Source of the DNA: Penium margaritaceum
Taxonomy: Eukaryota > Streptophyta > Zygnematophyceae > Desmidiales > Peniaceae
Direction: 5' to 3'
Assembly: GCA_023375785.1 (NCBI GenBank)
Contig: SZWC01004799.1
Span: 1-64,000 of the forward strand
DNA length: 64,000 nucleotides
The notes under the pieces: model-generated
Databases searched by the model: none
What the model was told of the DNA's origin: nothing
What the model saw: the letters and a program-made list of their open reading frames with translations, nothing else
Made by a program: the position numbers and the translations under genes
Shown: piece after piece, positions 52,391-63,800 of the stretch
Position numbering within the stretch: the stretch's first letter is position 1
Layout: every line of letters begins with the position of its first letter

Positions 52391-53399
52391 AGTCAACGTT
52401 GCACCACAAGCAAGTAAAAAACAAATGCAATGTTTGCTCCTCGCGAGGAGTACCAGGCGAGCAAGCAGCAAGCTCACCCTCGCTCGCGAGCCTCGTCTCG
52501 CAAGGGCCTCAACCATCTCAGGCCATTCTCGGGTCACACCATCAAGTGAGCTACGGGATAAACACTTAGCAGCATAAAGTCTAAGAGCCCGACTATCTTC
52601 ACCCAGAACGCTTCACTAGGAAACCTAGCGTTCAAGGTAATGCAACAATCGCATTGTAGGCCTGTGACACAAAACATGGAAGCTTTTTTCTCCAAAGTAA
52701 GCTGGGGTCACCTTCTCGCACATACCCACGTACCAATTGAAAAGGATTAGGGCATGCAGGCCCATGCAAAAACAAGCATGAGCTCTGTATGTGAGTGCGA
52801 TGCAAGACGGCGAGAATTTGGCTAAGTCTGGAATACTAAATACAAGGAGAGAGTACAAATGAGCCCCTAGCGGACTTTTGTAGGGGCACCAGCGGCTAGT
52901 CGCACTGGGCCCCATCACCCTTGCTGAACCCAAACGAGTCAGCAAGGAGAACACACTGCGTACACCACGATAACGATCAACAGTGGTCACCTCGAGGCAC
53001 CGGAACAGCTCTCTGAGGGCCCGGGTCTCGACCACCAAGAAAATACGAGCAGTGCTGGAAAATATCATAATCAACGTCCAGACATCACACACGGCATTCT
53101 AAACATCAGAAGTGCTAGTACAGCCACCGGGTCTCCTCGTCGCACCGGTACAGTCCACCGGGTGCGCGGGTCTCAACCCATTGAGAAAACTCTCCTAGCT
53201 CCGAAGAAGCCAAGAAGACTATCGGAACGCATCGACCGCGTTTCGTCAGGGCTGTCGTAGGTACTGGAGAAATCTCGGGACACTCTGCAGGCTCGTCGTA
53301 TATATGGATAACGCCCTCCTCTACGATATACCGCCAACATGGGTGTATGGATAATGCATCAGCGCCAGTCGTGACGGGTGGAAGCCACACAAACCAGCA
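52391..53399 (-). repeat. LTR block d, part 2 (right of Copia-3)
   Basis: Continues block d: TTCACTAGGA.ACCTAG and the segment near 52680-52740 match 20760-20870. On the minus strand it starts TGCTGGTTTGTGTG after a CCAGGGGGAG purine tract (53400-53409). It is about 540 bp longer than block c, partly from repeat units that continue to 53960. Confidence 0.6.
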
Positions 53400-53960
53400 C
53401 TCCCCCTGGCTGACATAACCGTCCATGCGAGAACAAATGAACGAAGGCATGGAACAACAACGTATGCCAAACCACAATCTGCACCTGTCAACCACACACA
53501 CACTCATCTGCTACCCATCTAAGGTCTCCCTAGACACTAGCACATCCCACCAAGTGCCTGGATCTCGACCATGAGAGGAGTGATGCACACGCACAGAAAC
53601 TAGTGTAATGCACATCATACACATCTTAGACAACAAAATGGTCTCCTCGTGACACTGGCGGTACCATTGCCCACGTCTCAACCACTACAAGAAATCCTAA
53701 AGGTGTCTGTGTGCCGACCACAATAGCATCATCAATCAACACGTAGGATCATAAAGGGTCTCCTCGTAACACGGGTGTACCTCACCACGTGTCCGGGTCT
53801 CGACCACCATGAGCAAACCAGCTGGCATGCACATGCCACACGTAGTATAGCCACATACCAAGACAGAGGACCCCATGGTCTTCTCGTGACACTAGTGCAA
53901 CCAACCAAGTGTTCGGGTCCCAACCAACAGCGTGTGATTGTTGTCTGCTCATAGCAGAGT
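52986..53960. repeat. Dispersed to tandem 117-145-bp repeat units
   Basis: Six imperfect units, at about 52986, 53131, 53520, 53640, 53757 and 53877, share CTCCTCGTGACAC, then AACCAAGTG and CCGGGTCTCGACCA. The last three are spaced 117-120 bp apart. They lie on both sides of the LTR edge at 53399. Minus-strand frames repeat a PGHVVRYTRVTRRP-like peptide. Confidence 0.7.
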
Positions 53961-54199
53961 ATGGACCCCTCACCATGCATCTCCCATAACGTCGCGTCAG
54001 GTCGAGGTCCACACAATATTCCCCATGGGCACATGAACCTGGTGGCGATGTCCTTGACGGAGATGCTGATGTCGTAGCTGGATAGATCATGGGTGATAAA
54101 TCATGTGGTCTGCATCATATAGAGATAGCTCCTCCTATCATGTACCAGTCGGCTCCCTCCGTCAAAGACAAAGTGGTGTCTCCGGCTATGACTCCTCAC

Positions 54200-56817
54200 G
54201 ACGCAACTCCATCACCTGCAGTGTACCAGTCCTTGCGTGACTGCCAAGGGTCCCAACTCATAGTGTCTCCTCTGTCCGCTCTACCACGACGCATCTATGC
54301 ACACCGGAGGAAAGGGAATGGGCGAGCAGCACGCAAGCATAGATGAAGTGGCAGAGCTGACCTTCGAGGTGGGATACAGCAACCTCAGGCACAGGAGTGT
54401 ACAGCCAAAAAAAGAGGGCTGGAGCGACGAACCAGATCACCACTCATGGACAAAGGTGATGATGGAGCAGCTGAGTCGGGTGGATGAAGGTGCGTAATGG
54501 CAGCCGCACAAGGAGTAACGATAACCGAGTCAACAGGAGTGACGATGGAGGAAAGAGTAGGTACACTCAGCTCTCCTATGATAGTGTCTCTGTCGAATAT
54601 CATTCTCAGAGTTGCTACAAGATGGTCCCCGAGTATGGGTGTGCCAGATGCTGGTGGCAGAAATCTCATGCCAATAGTAGTGATGCTCCCCCCCTGTGAG
54701 AATCGCTCACACGCTGCCATCATCTCCCGCTGCAGCATCACTACACGCTCTTGCAGGTCGGCTAAATCTGCCTCACACATGTGGAGGTGGCCAACGTCTG
54801 CCTCGTGTAGCATGAACTCTGCCTCATTGGATGCTGCACGTGCAGACTGTAAAAATCACGAGTACAGCTCTATCTGCAACTATGTTACTAAAGACAATGG
54901 AGCCGGTGTTACTGCATCCTTCTAGGGGTCAACCAAAATTGCAATGTGCTGAGACGTTGGAACATCTGATGCAGCTGCAGGTGTCGCATCCACACCACAG
55001 CTCGTGTGTGTCATACGAGGAGTGAGCGGTCACACGTCCAGAGAGAAGGAGAAGGAGGATTCGTCAGAGTCCGTGGAGCATGTGGAAATATCGTCCGTGC
55101 AAGTACTGCCACTCTCAGCGTCGATGTGATTGGCATGGTCACCAACAGGTGAAAATGAGGGGGTATACCTCAGCTCTTGCTGACAAAATGACTCCATCCA
55201 CGTATATAGATCAGCTTCAGAGTCCTGGATTGCCGCCACAGTAGACACAGGTGTGCAAGACTCCGGTTCGACAAAGCCCGTCAAGGCAACCAGCAAGCGC
55301 AGCTGGTGCTCACGCACTATCTGGCGGGGAAGGCTGGTCTCTCCCACCTGCTCGATGACAGAGTGAGGACCACAATCTGACTCCGTCATGTATGTTGCTG
55401 CTCTGTCGTGTGTACTGGAACCCAGATACTCAGTGAACATGGGTGACTCCTCACGCTAAAGCTGGTCCTCAGGTAGCGCAGATAACACGGTGAAGCATGC
55501 TGAGTCTGCTACAACACATGTCCCACTGACATCTCTTAGAACTGCTGCTCTCAAGAATGACTCAACCTCTAAAACACCAGCCGGACGACTCTCGTCATGC
55601 AATGCAAACGCCATCATACTGGTGTGAGCCTTGTGCGCCAACGCCCCCGGAAATCCGTATGGGGTATCCCAATCAGCACGATACTCTTGTGTCACCGCCG
55701 GGCCGCCACCATTCTGAGTCGCGAGTGGCACCGCCCAGACATGTGGGACCTGCACTCCTTCCTGATGCAACCTGCTGCTATAGAACGTCCAACTCTAGCT
55801 CCAGCATAGATGTCGACATCGATGACATGAACGTCTCAAGCATTGCAACCTCCAACGAATCGGTGTGTGCCTGTTGCATACACTCCCCAAAAAGTCTGGT
55901 AGACACATCCCAACACGTACAGGACTCCTACGCCGCCGCTGGGCCTCCACCGGTGGGAGCCGAGAGTGGCACCGCCCAAGGACGCCGTGCCTGCACTCCT
56001 CCTGATGTAACTTGATGCTGCAGAAGATCTAGATCATGCCCGGATGATGACAGGCAAGTCTCCAACATGAACACCAAGTCGGGATCAGACTCCACCCCAT
56101 CTGCAGTCACCGTATCATGTGAGTTTTCCTAAGCTAACACTCAGGCGCCGCGGCTTGGCGTGAGCACGGATCCTGTCGTTACGGCCACAACGGGCAATGG
56201 GCAGTGACCACACTCCCCCTCGATAGGTATAGCAACGGAAGCCGAGGAGGTGGAGGATGTATCCAAACAGGTGCGAGCACAGTGTGTAGAGCGCTGTCGC
56301 AGACGCCGTGGGGAAACATGACTGGAACGACTACATAAAGGCATGTCATGGCACAGTGGTTTTGCCGTACCTGGAGAGTGGAGGATCGAGAGGAGGGTGG
56401 CAGCCTGGGACTGGCCGACAAGTGAAGGTGAAGGGACACCATCAAATGAGGAAGAAAGACCGGATGAAGAAATGTGGTCGAAGAGGTCATCGACAAACTA
56501 GTAGCAGAAGCACGCTCAGTGACGACGAGGTCACAAAGCCACTGCACCATCTGCCACAAGTCGTGGATCTCGGAAATCATGCTTGCCAGAGGTCCACCTA
56601 GGGGATCTACCAATGCCGAGAGATCCGTACGCTGTGGAGGACGCAGGCTCGGACGACCCTGAAGCCAAGGAGGATGCCAGTCGCGAGGGCGCGTCGAGCA
56701 GCAATGCCAACCATGACGTCCATCACCATAGTAATAGCAGGCAAACGCGCAGGGCGCTTGCTCAAATGTTTGCGTACTCATCTCGTGCGCTGGATGATAG
56801 ATAGGTGCAAAGGACAC
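54200..56817 (-). pseudogene. Unidentified minus-strand coding region
   Basis: Long stretches are open with protein-like composition: 55770-55030 is one frame of 247 codons broken by a single TAG (55456-55458), and 54813-54385 is open for 142 codons with a helix (EADLADLQERVVMLQREMMA) of coiled-coil type. 56817-56500 holds CYYYGDGRHGWHCC, which would be a CCHC knuckle if its second Tyr-position residue were Cys, then ASMISEIHDLWQMVQWLCDL. A 240-bp unit is repeated at 55.7-56.1 kb. I know no family for it; a Gag-like protein is possible. Confidence 0.45.
55690..56110 (-). repeat. 240-codon-phase tandem repeat in the unknown frame
   Basis: GAGTGGCACCGCCCA starts at 55723 and again at 55964, an offset of 241 bp, equal to 80 codons plus one inserted base. 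Both units encode SGGVQxxxxWAVPLxxxxGG and an upstream MLET...QQQV. The unit is repeated in phase, apart from the single-base insertion at about 55768. Confidence 0.75.
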
Positions 56818-56951
56818 CTACTCCCGGTGGTAAACACCTAGCCGCGGGAGAGGTCAAGACTCGTAGGTACTGTCACTCTCGGAGGTCACAGCGTCAAGGT
56901 CTGCAAACGTGATGAGACGGGGCAAGCTGCACTAGAATAGTACGCCTGGGA

Positions 56952-57176
56952 ATGGAGTTTGACCAGTTTCGGCTACTACTGATGCTGCCACTAATAGAGC
57001 AAAGACTGCTCCAAGAACATAAGAGGTTGTGGCTGCAAGTGTGGCTGCTGCTCCAAGAAGTAGACGACCCAGCCCTCAGAGATGAACAGACTCGAATCCG
57101 CCGTCGATCCTCCAAAGTACACTGTGCGCACCAATCCACGGGCCCCAGAGAGATGCCGGTCGATAACGCGTCTTGA
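56952..57176 (+). CDS. Small Leu/Gln/Arg-rich ORF, unidentified
   Basis: ATG in CTGGGAATGG opens 74 codons: MEFDQFRLLLMLPLIEQRLL, then LWLQVWLLLQEVDD and RIRRR. The composition resembles a helical N terminus followed by an Arg patch, as in the start of some PIF/Harbinger transposases, but no catalytic domain follows and the likeness may be chance. The opposite strand is also open. No ribosome or splice evidence. Confidence 0.2.
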   Translation: MEFDQFRLLLMLPLIEQRLLQEHKRLWLQVWLLLQEVDDPALRDEQTRIRRRSSKVHCAHQSTGPREMPVDNAS

Positions 57177-57279
57177 ACAAGACGTTACCGCCGATGACAG
57201 AATTGGAAGTCAGCTGCGAATGCAAAATAGGAAGTGATGTAACAACCGCTCTATAGTAAGCTGTCGTCACCACTGGACC

Positions 57280-58380
57280 GCCACAACTGCTGCTACTACG
57301 GAAGTTGCTTTTGCTACTGAAGCTAGTACTACAATTGGTGGCGGTGAGATGTCGGGCTCTGCATCGGCCCCGTAGGATGGATTGAATCTATCTTTCCCTA
57401 CCTCCCTTTTTTTGTTTTGTTAATTCTCTCTTCTTGCCCTAACCCCCGTGTTTTTTTTCTCTCTACCACTCGCTCTCAAGTGCACCCCCTCTGTTTTTTT
57501 ACTCGTACCCCCTTGTCTCGATTGCCCCAAAGCTGGGGCAATGAAGAAAACAGGGGGAGAGGGGGGTTTTCCGGCTTGTCTGGCCCTCCCTCCCATTCAC
57601 TCCTCACTCCCTCGATCGCTGAGCAAGCGATTGAACAAGTAGGCGAGTGGCTAATGGAGGGGGGGGGGGGGATCGGCCCCTCTCCGCCGTCGGCCCCTCC
57701 GTCGGTCAGCCATCGGGGCTGACGGGCCCCTGCGAAGGGCCTCTCGGAGTGGCTCGATGGGGCCCTTTGAGGGCCCCCTCAAGAAGAAGGGAGGGGGGCG
57801 AACGGGGCCGACGGGCCCCCTCGGAGAGCCCCCCCCTGACTGCTGCTTCTCCTTCCGCCGCTGCTGCTGCTGCAGCTGCTCTGCGCAGCAGCTGCTCCTA
57901 CTGCTTGATGATGTCACCGCTACTCCTGCTGCTACTTCCGCTCCTACTAATGTTGCTTTTGAACCGCGTAGTAGCTGCTGCTGCTGCTTGTTGCTGCCAC
58001 AGCTGCCGCTTGCTGCTACTGCCGCTGCTGCTTGCTGCTGCACGCTCTTGCTCTTCTCGCCGCTGCTGTAGTGGCTCCTACTACTCCTGCTATGTGCTCT
58101 TACTGCTAACACCGCTACTACACCGGCTGATGTGCTAATGCAGCTGCTATTGCTCTTACTGCTATGCCGCAAACCGGTTGCTACTACTACTGCTGCTCCT
58201 GCCTATGCAGCTGCTGCAAATGCTCGTGCTGGCCGTTGCTGCTGCTGTTACCGCCAATGCTACTATTGCTATGAGCGGCAACTCTGCCTCTACTACTCCT
58301 ACTGCATGACACTACAACTACCGCGGCTGCCATGTTTGCTGCTACTTGTGTTGTTGCCGCCGTAGTCACCAATGTTGCTA
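57280..58380 (-). repeat. GCT-rich leader-like region, minus strand
   Basis: 57840-58380 is dominated by CTG/GCT triplets on the plus strand (CAG on the minus); minus-strand frame 58172-57651 is open for 173 codons. 57655-57840 is very GC-rich with a G run of 14. Its minus strand resembles the GGGGACCCCTAGCCCCCC segment after the Copia-7 gag start. 57390-57540 is T-rich with no feature. 58380-58550 shows nothing recognisable. Confidence 0.5.
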
Positions 58381-58550
58381 TGCGCGGCTCACCGCCCTTG
58401 TGGCGTTTACGTGTAGTCGTTTTGCCTTCCCATACGCTGTTGCTGGCGTGTCACCACGTGGCACGTTCTCTTTGTGTTCCACCCACTGCTGTTGCCTTTG
58501 CTGCTCACATGCCCCCTTGTGCTCTGATAATAAATTGGAAATAATTTAGG

Positions 58551-59400
58551 TATTGATTTTTGTGCATCTCTCATTGTACTCTCTTGTATCCTCCCGGCTT
58601 GTGTACATCGGCGTGCAAATGATTGATGGCGAGACTCGATGCCGCTGGAGTGTCGTTCACTGGAGCCAACGCACGCTGAGGCCCACTCGCAGTTTTCTGG
58701 AGCCTCCTCCCCACGGCGATGTGCTGAGCTCCATCGGCAGGCCTCCTCAACGGTCGGTCCACCGTCAGTCACTACAACTGCAGATGTTGTCTACATGCAC
58801 CTATCGCTGTGTCTGACTGTGCCATTGCGTCTACAGCGTCATGCTCTGCCTAGGGCCCATGTCTCTTACAGTGTGGCACTGTTTGACACCATTGACTGTC
58901 GTAGGCAGTCCCTGGGTTTGAGCAGCCATAACTCTTTGCTTCTATTTTTCTAGCTAATTCTGACTGCACGATTGCATTTGCAGCGTTGGTATTATGGTAT
59001 GGTCCAATTTTGAGGCAAAACGGACGACGCCCAGGTTTTGGGCTGTCAGGCATCTCGCAAGGCTCATCGAGAAAACCCTGCTTGTCAGAAAATGGGTCTA
59101 TGACTATTTTCTCATTGACTGGTTAGCTGTGTAACAAGTTGTACACTAGTGGGGGGGAGCTAGAACTTGGAGGGGTCTCCCATTCTTGCTCATTCTTCAT
59201 TCCTAATCGGTTACTTTCAGTTTCTTGCTGCTTTCTGGCCCTAACACTGGTGCGCGCATTTCTGAGTAACAAACCCAGAGCTTCCAGACATAGTCTCCAG
59301 AGCCGCAGACTGAGGGGGCATCAGACTTAAGCAACGAGCGTGGAAGCCCGCACCCTGCATCAACAACCCTGCTGCCCCAACCTGCTGCCTAGTGTTTCCT
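58551..59400 (+). repeat. Copia-7 5' LTR
   Basis: Collinear with 36654-37494. The first bases are TATTGATTTTTG where Copia-4 has TGTTGGTTTTCA, so the terminal TG has decayed to TA. It shares GGAGGGGTCTCCCATT and CAGACTGAGGGGGCA. Confidence 0.9.
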
Positions 59401-59403
59401 TCT

Positions 59404-59415
59404 TGGTATCAGAGC
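59404..59415 (+). other. Primer-binding site of Copia-7
   Basis: Exact TGGTATCAGAGC, three bases after the LTR. Confidence 0.95.
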
Positions 59416-60052
59416 CAGAGCATAGCAGCAGCAGCACCAGAAGCCTGACGCACAGGTGCCAGACAACACCCGTGGATCTCCATACCCACCACTGCAAGGG
59501 AAATGCTATTGGATTTTATTCTGGCAGCATTGACCCGCCTGGTGGCGGCGTCAGATTTTTTCCCACGGCCACTAGGACAGGGGAAATGCTTTCGGACCTT
59601 TTTTGGCAGCACTGCCCCCACGCTTGACACGATGAGGTGAGCGGCATGCCACGTCAGGCACTTGCTGGCGACGACGCATGTGACGACGTCATCCAGGTGT
59701 GACTGACAGCAGTAGTGGCAGCAGCAGTGGCCGTAGTAGCAACAGCAGTAGTAGTACTAGTAGCATCAGCAGCAACAGCAGTAGCAACAACAGCAGCAGC
59801 AACTCCATCAACGACCTTTGCTGACATCAGTGGTCGCTCGCTGACGTCACTGTTGACGTCACTGCTGACATCATCAACACAAAAAAGGGGGAAGTGAAGG
59901 GAAAGAAAGTCCAAATCAGTAGCTTTTCACATACCATAGTAGCATCTGCTGACGTTAGCCATCCTACACTGACGTCACTGCTAACATCAGTAGCACACAA
60001 ACGGGAAAAAAACAAACAAACAAACAAAGGAAGAGGGGCACCAAAACCCACC
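59416..60052 (+). repeat. Leader of Copia-7: two hairpins, triplets, TGACGTCA boxes
   Basis: CAAGGGAAATGCT at 59495 with AATGCT (59502-59507) pairing AGCATT (59526-59531); a second unit, ACAGGGGAAATGCT, at 59577 with AATGCT (59585-59590) and AGCACT (59608-59613). A GTA/GCA triplet array lies at 59710-59800. TGACGTCA occurs at 59842-59849, 59854-59861 and 59970-59977. Confidence 0.65.
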
Positions 60053-60189
60053 ATGGCTAACAACCCGTCTGGGGAGGACTCCTCCTTTGTTTGGGGGACC
60101 CCTAGCCCCCCTTTCCTGTATTAGCCTCAGCAACTGCAGCAACAACAGCAAGAGTAGGAGCAGTAGCAGCAACAACAACTACAGCAGGA

Positions 60190-60221
<32 letters not shown>

Positions 60222-61400
60222 AGCAGCAGCACCACAACAACAATAGCAGCAACAGTAGTAGGAGTAGCGACGGCAGCAGCAGCGGCCCTCTGGCATCTTT
60301 GGCGGCAACCCCGACCCTCTGGCTGCCATTTAGCAACACCTCGCCGCCTTGACGTAGCAGCTTGCAACACTACACCCATTCACCTCCCAGACTGCCACCA
60401 GTGCCATTCCACCATTCATTCCTCCTTGGCACGCCAACTTCACTATGTGCATTGCCATGCAATACATGGCACAGCAGCAGACTCAGCGCCAGCGGCACAC
60501 GGTGACCTCCGTCCTTGGCCCCACTTTAGACAACGGCCGTAGGCAGAAGGACTTAGAGACGCTGCCCCCGCCATTTCAGGGCGGTGAGCAGTTGCGGAGC
60601 CGGGAGCTAAGCTTTTGCATCTAGGCGTAGGGTGAGGGCCTGTCAGCATACTACTTCCCGTATGAATCCACCCCAGCGGACTAGTTGTACGATGCTAGTC
60701 GCGCCGTATGTGCCCTCCTCCCCGTCGCCCCTCCGGCTTCCCGCCTTGCCCTAGAGCCTTTTCTCAGCGAATTCACCGCAGGGGCCACCCCAGACCCTGG
60801 AGCCGCGTGGCACGTCCTACTCGTCCCCATCACATTTCTAGTGAGGCTGGGACCAGCTGTTTTTTGCAGGAGTTCAACTCCCTGCACATGGGAGAGACTG
60901 AGACGGTCACCGCCTGGCAGCGGGCGGAGGACATCCTTTGTCGCCTCGGCACCTCTGCCCCATCTCCTCTGGTTGCGCTCCACACCATCAAGCGCGATGC
61001 CACCGGCACGTGCGCAGACATCTTTGTGCACTATTCCCAGGACATCCTCTCCACCATGGCGGCCCAGGGCACCCTCATGCCTTCGGCATATGAGGTCTTC
61101 CTCTGGATTGAGGAAGCTTTTCTGGAGTCCCGACTCCAGCGCACGGAGGCTCTTACCTCCCCTGCCGTTGCCTCCGTGGCCGTTGCTTCCCCCGCCATAG
61201 TTACGTCCACCAGCTCCTCGTCACCGGGGAAGAAGAACTGTCGGAACAAGAAGAGCAAGGGTCAGCAGCAACAGCAGCCGTCGACCAGGTCTAGCGGTGC
61301 TTGCTCAGTTTGCCATAACTGTGGCCAGCCCAGGCACACGTGGTGCACGTACCCTCTACCAACAGATGAAGCCCGCGTCATCGCCACCATGCGTCGCTAG
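60053..61400 (+). pseudogene. Gag of Copia-7
   Basis: ATG 60053 (ACCATGGC) opens MANNPSGEDSSFVWGTPSPP, then a CAG/CAA tract to about 60240, GNPDPLAAIxQHLAALTxQL, ELSFCIxAxGEGLSAYYFPY (60604-60663), YDASRAVCALLPVAPPASRL, and GETETVTAWQRAEDILCRLG. The knuckle at 61311-61352 is CHNCGQPRHTWCTY: the last Cys is Tyr (TAC). TAGs at 60622 and 60628 replace the Trp and Gln of Copia-4; TAG at 60682 replaces Gln. There are frameshifts in the Gln tract and near 60830. Confidence 0.85.
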
Positions 61401-61879
61401 CGAGAGCTCCGTCTCACCTCTGTCGCCATAGCTGTCGCCGATCTTGACGCCTCAACCTCGCCCAGCAGCTCCACCACTCTAACATCTCCATCAGTCCAGC
61501 CGCGGCCAGCTCCGCAGCAGTACCATCCGCAGCCATCTGCGCCTCCATTTCCTTCACCGGCGCAGCCCTCCTCCCTACCCGGGCTCCGGTGCCGTCACTC
61601 CACACTCGGTCAACACTCCCGGGCCATCCTCTCATGAGCTTCAGTTAGAGCAGTTCATCGCACTCCAGCTGGACCTGCCTTGCCCTCCCCCCAAGGGAAG
61701 TGCGAGTTGCGTCACCTCCTGCTCTCCTGCCCAGCCCTGTATGACTGAGACTAAGTTGTGGTCATGTTCAGATTCCTTATCTGTCTCGTTGTCTGCCGCG
61801 GTCTCCTAGACTCCCTTCCATGACAACGTTGCGTGGCTTGATGATTAGCAGTCTCTATTCGCGCCCCCTTCCACCGCGT
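61401..61879 (+). other. Gag-protease spacer of Copia-7
   Basis: Ser/Pro/Ala-rich coding-like sequence continuing from Gag, with SYELQLEQFIALQLDLPCPP-like reading at about 61635. No domain. It corresponds to 45721-46180 in Copia-4. Confidence 0.5.
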
Positions 61880-63330
61880 CCACGTCTCTTGCTTTCTGCC
61901 ATGTGCCCGTTAGCGATCTGGAGACCCCGGTCCAGGACCCTGCTGAGACCTGGATCATCGACTTCAGGGCCACGTATCACATGACGGCCTCCAAAAAGGC
62001 CTTTCGTTTGCTTGGTCCTGTCGGTAATGTCTCCGATGTCCGGAAGGGCTTTGGACAGGTGTTGCCTATCCACGACGTCGGTGTCGTTCATTTCCGTGGT
62101 CCTGCTGGTGATGTTTTTCTGACCGATGTCCAATTCCTCCCAGGTCTTGAGCTTAGCCTCTTGTCCGTTACCACCCTTGACCGCATGAGCATGGATGTCG
62201 TGCACTCGCGTGGTGTTGGAACTGTGTCATTTCATCTGTCCGGTCTTGTCGTCTTGCACGCCACCGCACGTGGCAACCTGTGGCATGTACCTTGTCTGTC
62301 CTCCTCTCCTTCTGTCCTCTCCTCGTCGGCCGCCACAGGCCATGTGTTTGTCACCAGCACGTTCTCCCCTGAGTACACCTGCCTCTTGCACCGCTGCCTT
62401 TGCCACGTCCACTCTGCTACCTAGATAGCATGATTTGCACCAAGCCAGCCAAGGGACTTGACCTGGAGAGTTTCCCTCTCCCGTGCCCCACAGAGTGCAT
62501 TTATTGCGCTCAGGGCAAGATGCACCGGACCACTTGCCCTCTTTCCTCCTCCCGTGCATCCGCCCCTCTCAACCTGGTCCATTCCGATGTCATGGGCCCT
62601 TCCCCCATCGATTCTGTCAGAGAGCATGGCCGCAATGTCCTCACCCTCACTGAAGACTACTCTCGTTACCGCTGAGTATTCTGCCTTCAGTAGAAGAGGG
62701 ATGTCGTTCGAGCTGTTTAGGACTGGCTTGTCTTTGGGGAACGCGAGTGTGGTGGACCTCTTCGCCGCTTTTGCTCCGATCGCGCTGGTGAGCACATGGG
62801 TGAGACCACAACCTTTCTCTCCTCCCGCGCTGTCCACCACGAGACGTCCACGCCCTACACGCATGCCCAGAACGGCGTCTCCGAGCGGTGGAACGGTACC
62901 ATGGCCGATGCTATCCAAACCATGCGGGTCGAGTCTTATCTTTCCGATGGTTTTTACTTTGAAGCCATGGCCTACACAACATGGGTGTGGAACCCGATTC
63001 CCCACGGTCCCCTTCCCCGTCAGTCCATGCCATGCTAGCATTGGTACGATCAGCGCGCTGACCTTCGCCCGGCTCGCGTCTGGGACTACGTGGCCATTGT
63101 GTGGTTGCCCGTCCCACAGCATGGCGGCAAGCTCACCCCCCACAAACTTCCCTGCACCTTCCTCGGTGTCTCTTTTCAGTCCAAGGCCTTGCGCTTTTGG
63201 GATCCCTCCCAGCACTACATCGTCAAGTCCCGTGATGCCCTCTTCATTGAGGACCTCTTTTCCCATGACCTCATTCGATCCAGCTCGTCCGTGTCCCTCC
63301 CGTCCCATGGGGGAGTGGTGAGTTTGTCCC
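61880..63330 (+). pseudogene. Protease and integrase of Copia-7
   Basis: The protease site reads WIIDFRATYHM: Ser and Gly of DSGA are lost. Then FLPGLELSLLSVTTLDRMSM and the integrase zinc motifs CLLHRCLCHVHS and CPTECIYCAQGKMHRT (complete CX2C). Catalytic residues Asp (LVHSDVMGP), Asp (CSDRAGEHM) and Glu (NGVSERWNGT) are all encoded, but in different frames. A TAG at about 63037 replaces a Gln of Copia-4. The C terminus reads FLGVSFQSKALRFWDPSQHY then VKSRDALFIEDLFSHDL. Confidence 0.87.
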
Positions 63331-63359
63331 CCGTCCTATGGCTTTCAGGCGACACATCA

Positions 63360-63800
63360 CTCCGTCCCTCGGAGCCGATAGCCCCGGTCACATCCTCTAG
63401 CCCCTCCGGGCGAGCAGTCTCAGTCGCGCCCGCTAGCCCTACCAGGCCAGCAGCCCAAGTCGGGTCCGCTAGTCCCTCCGGGCCGTTAGTCCCAGTCGCG
63501 TCCGCTGGTCCCTCTGGGCCGGTAGCCCCACTCGCGTCCGCTGGCCCCTCCGGGCCGGCAGCTCCATTCGCATCCACTAGCCCCTCTGGGCCGACAGCCC
63601 TAGCCACGTGTGCTGGCCCCTCATGGTTGACAGCCCCAGTGCCATCCGCTTGCCCCTCCGAACCAGTCGCCCCCGTGGCGCCCACTGGCCCCTCCAAGTC
63701 GGCAGGCCCGGTCGCGCCCGCTGGCCCCCCCGAGCCAGCAGCCCCGGTCGCATCCGCTGGCTCCTCCGGGCCACCAGCCCCGTCCGCCTCTGTTGGACCG
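63360..63800 (+). repeat. 36-bp repeats in the IN-RT linker of Copia-7
   Basis: About eleven to twelve imperfect 36-bp units, each encoding a 12-residue SASPSGPAAPVA-like peptide. Same position as the 72-bp array of Copia-4. The minus strand is open for 160 codons over the array. Confidence 0.9.

Larger units (their letters stand above)
53400..58380 (-). mobile_element. Copia-8, putative non-autonomous minus-strand LTR element
   Basis: A purine tract at 53400-53409 precedes LTR block d, which it appears to share with Copia-6. Upstream on the minus strand lie an unfamiliar coding region (54.2-56.8 kb) and a GCT-rich leader (57.3-58.4 kb) like those of the other elements. No protease, integrase or RT motif is found. 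The 5' LTR is not seen; Copia-7 starts at 58551. The assignment as one unit is inference from this order. Confidence 0.4.

Noticed and set aside
53321-55440. Minus-strand frames at 53-55 kb as copia RT or RNase H
   Set aside because: None of the motifs MDVNNAF, YVDD, TSGYVF or TKAL can be read in any frame here.
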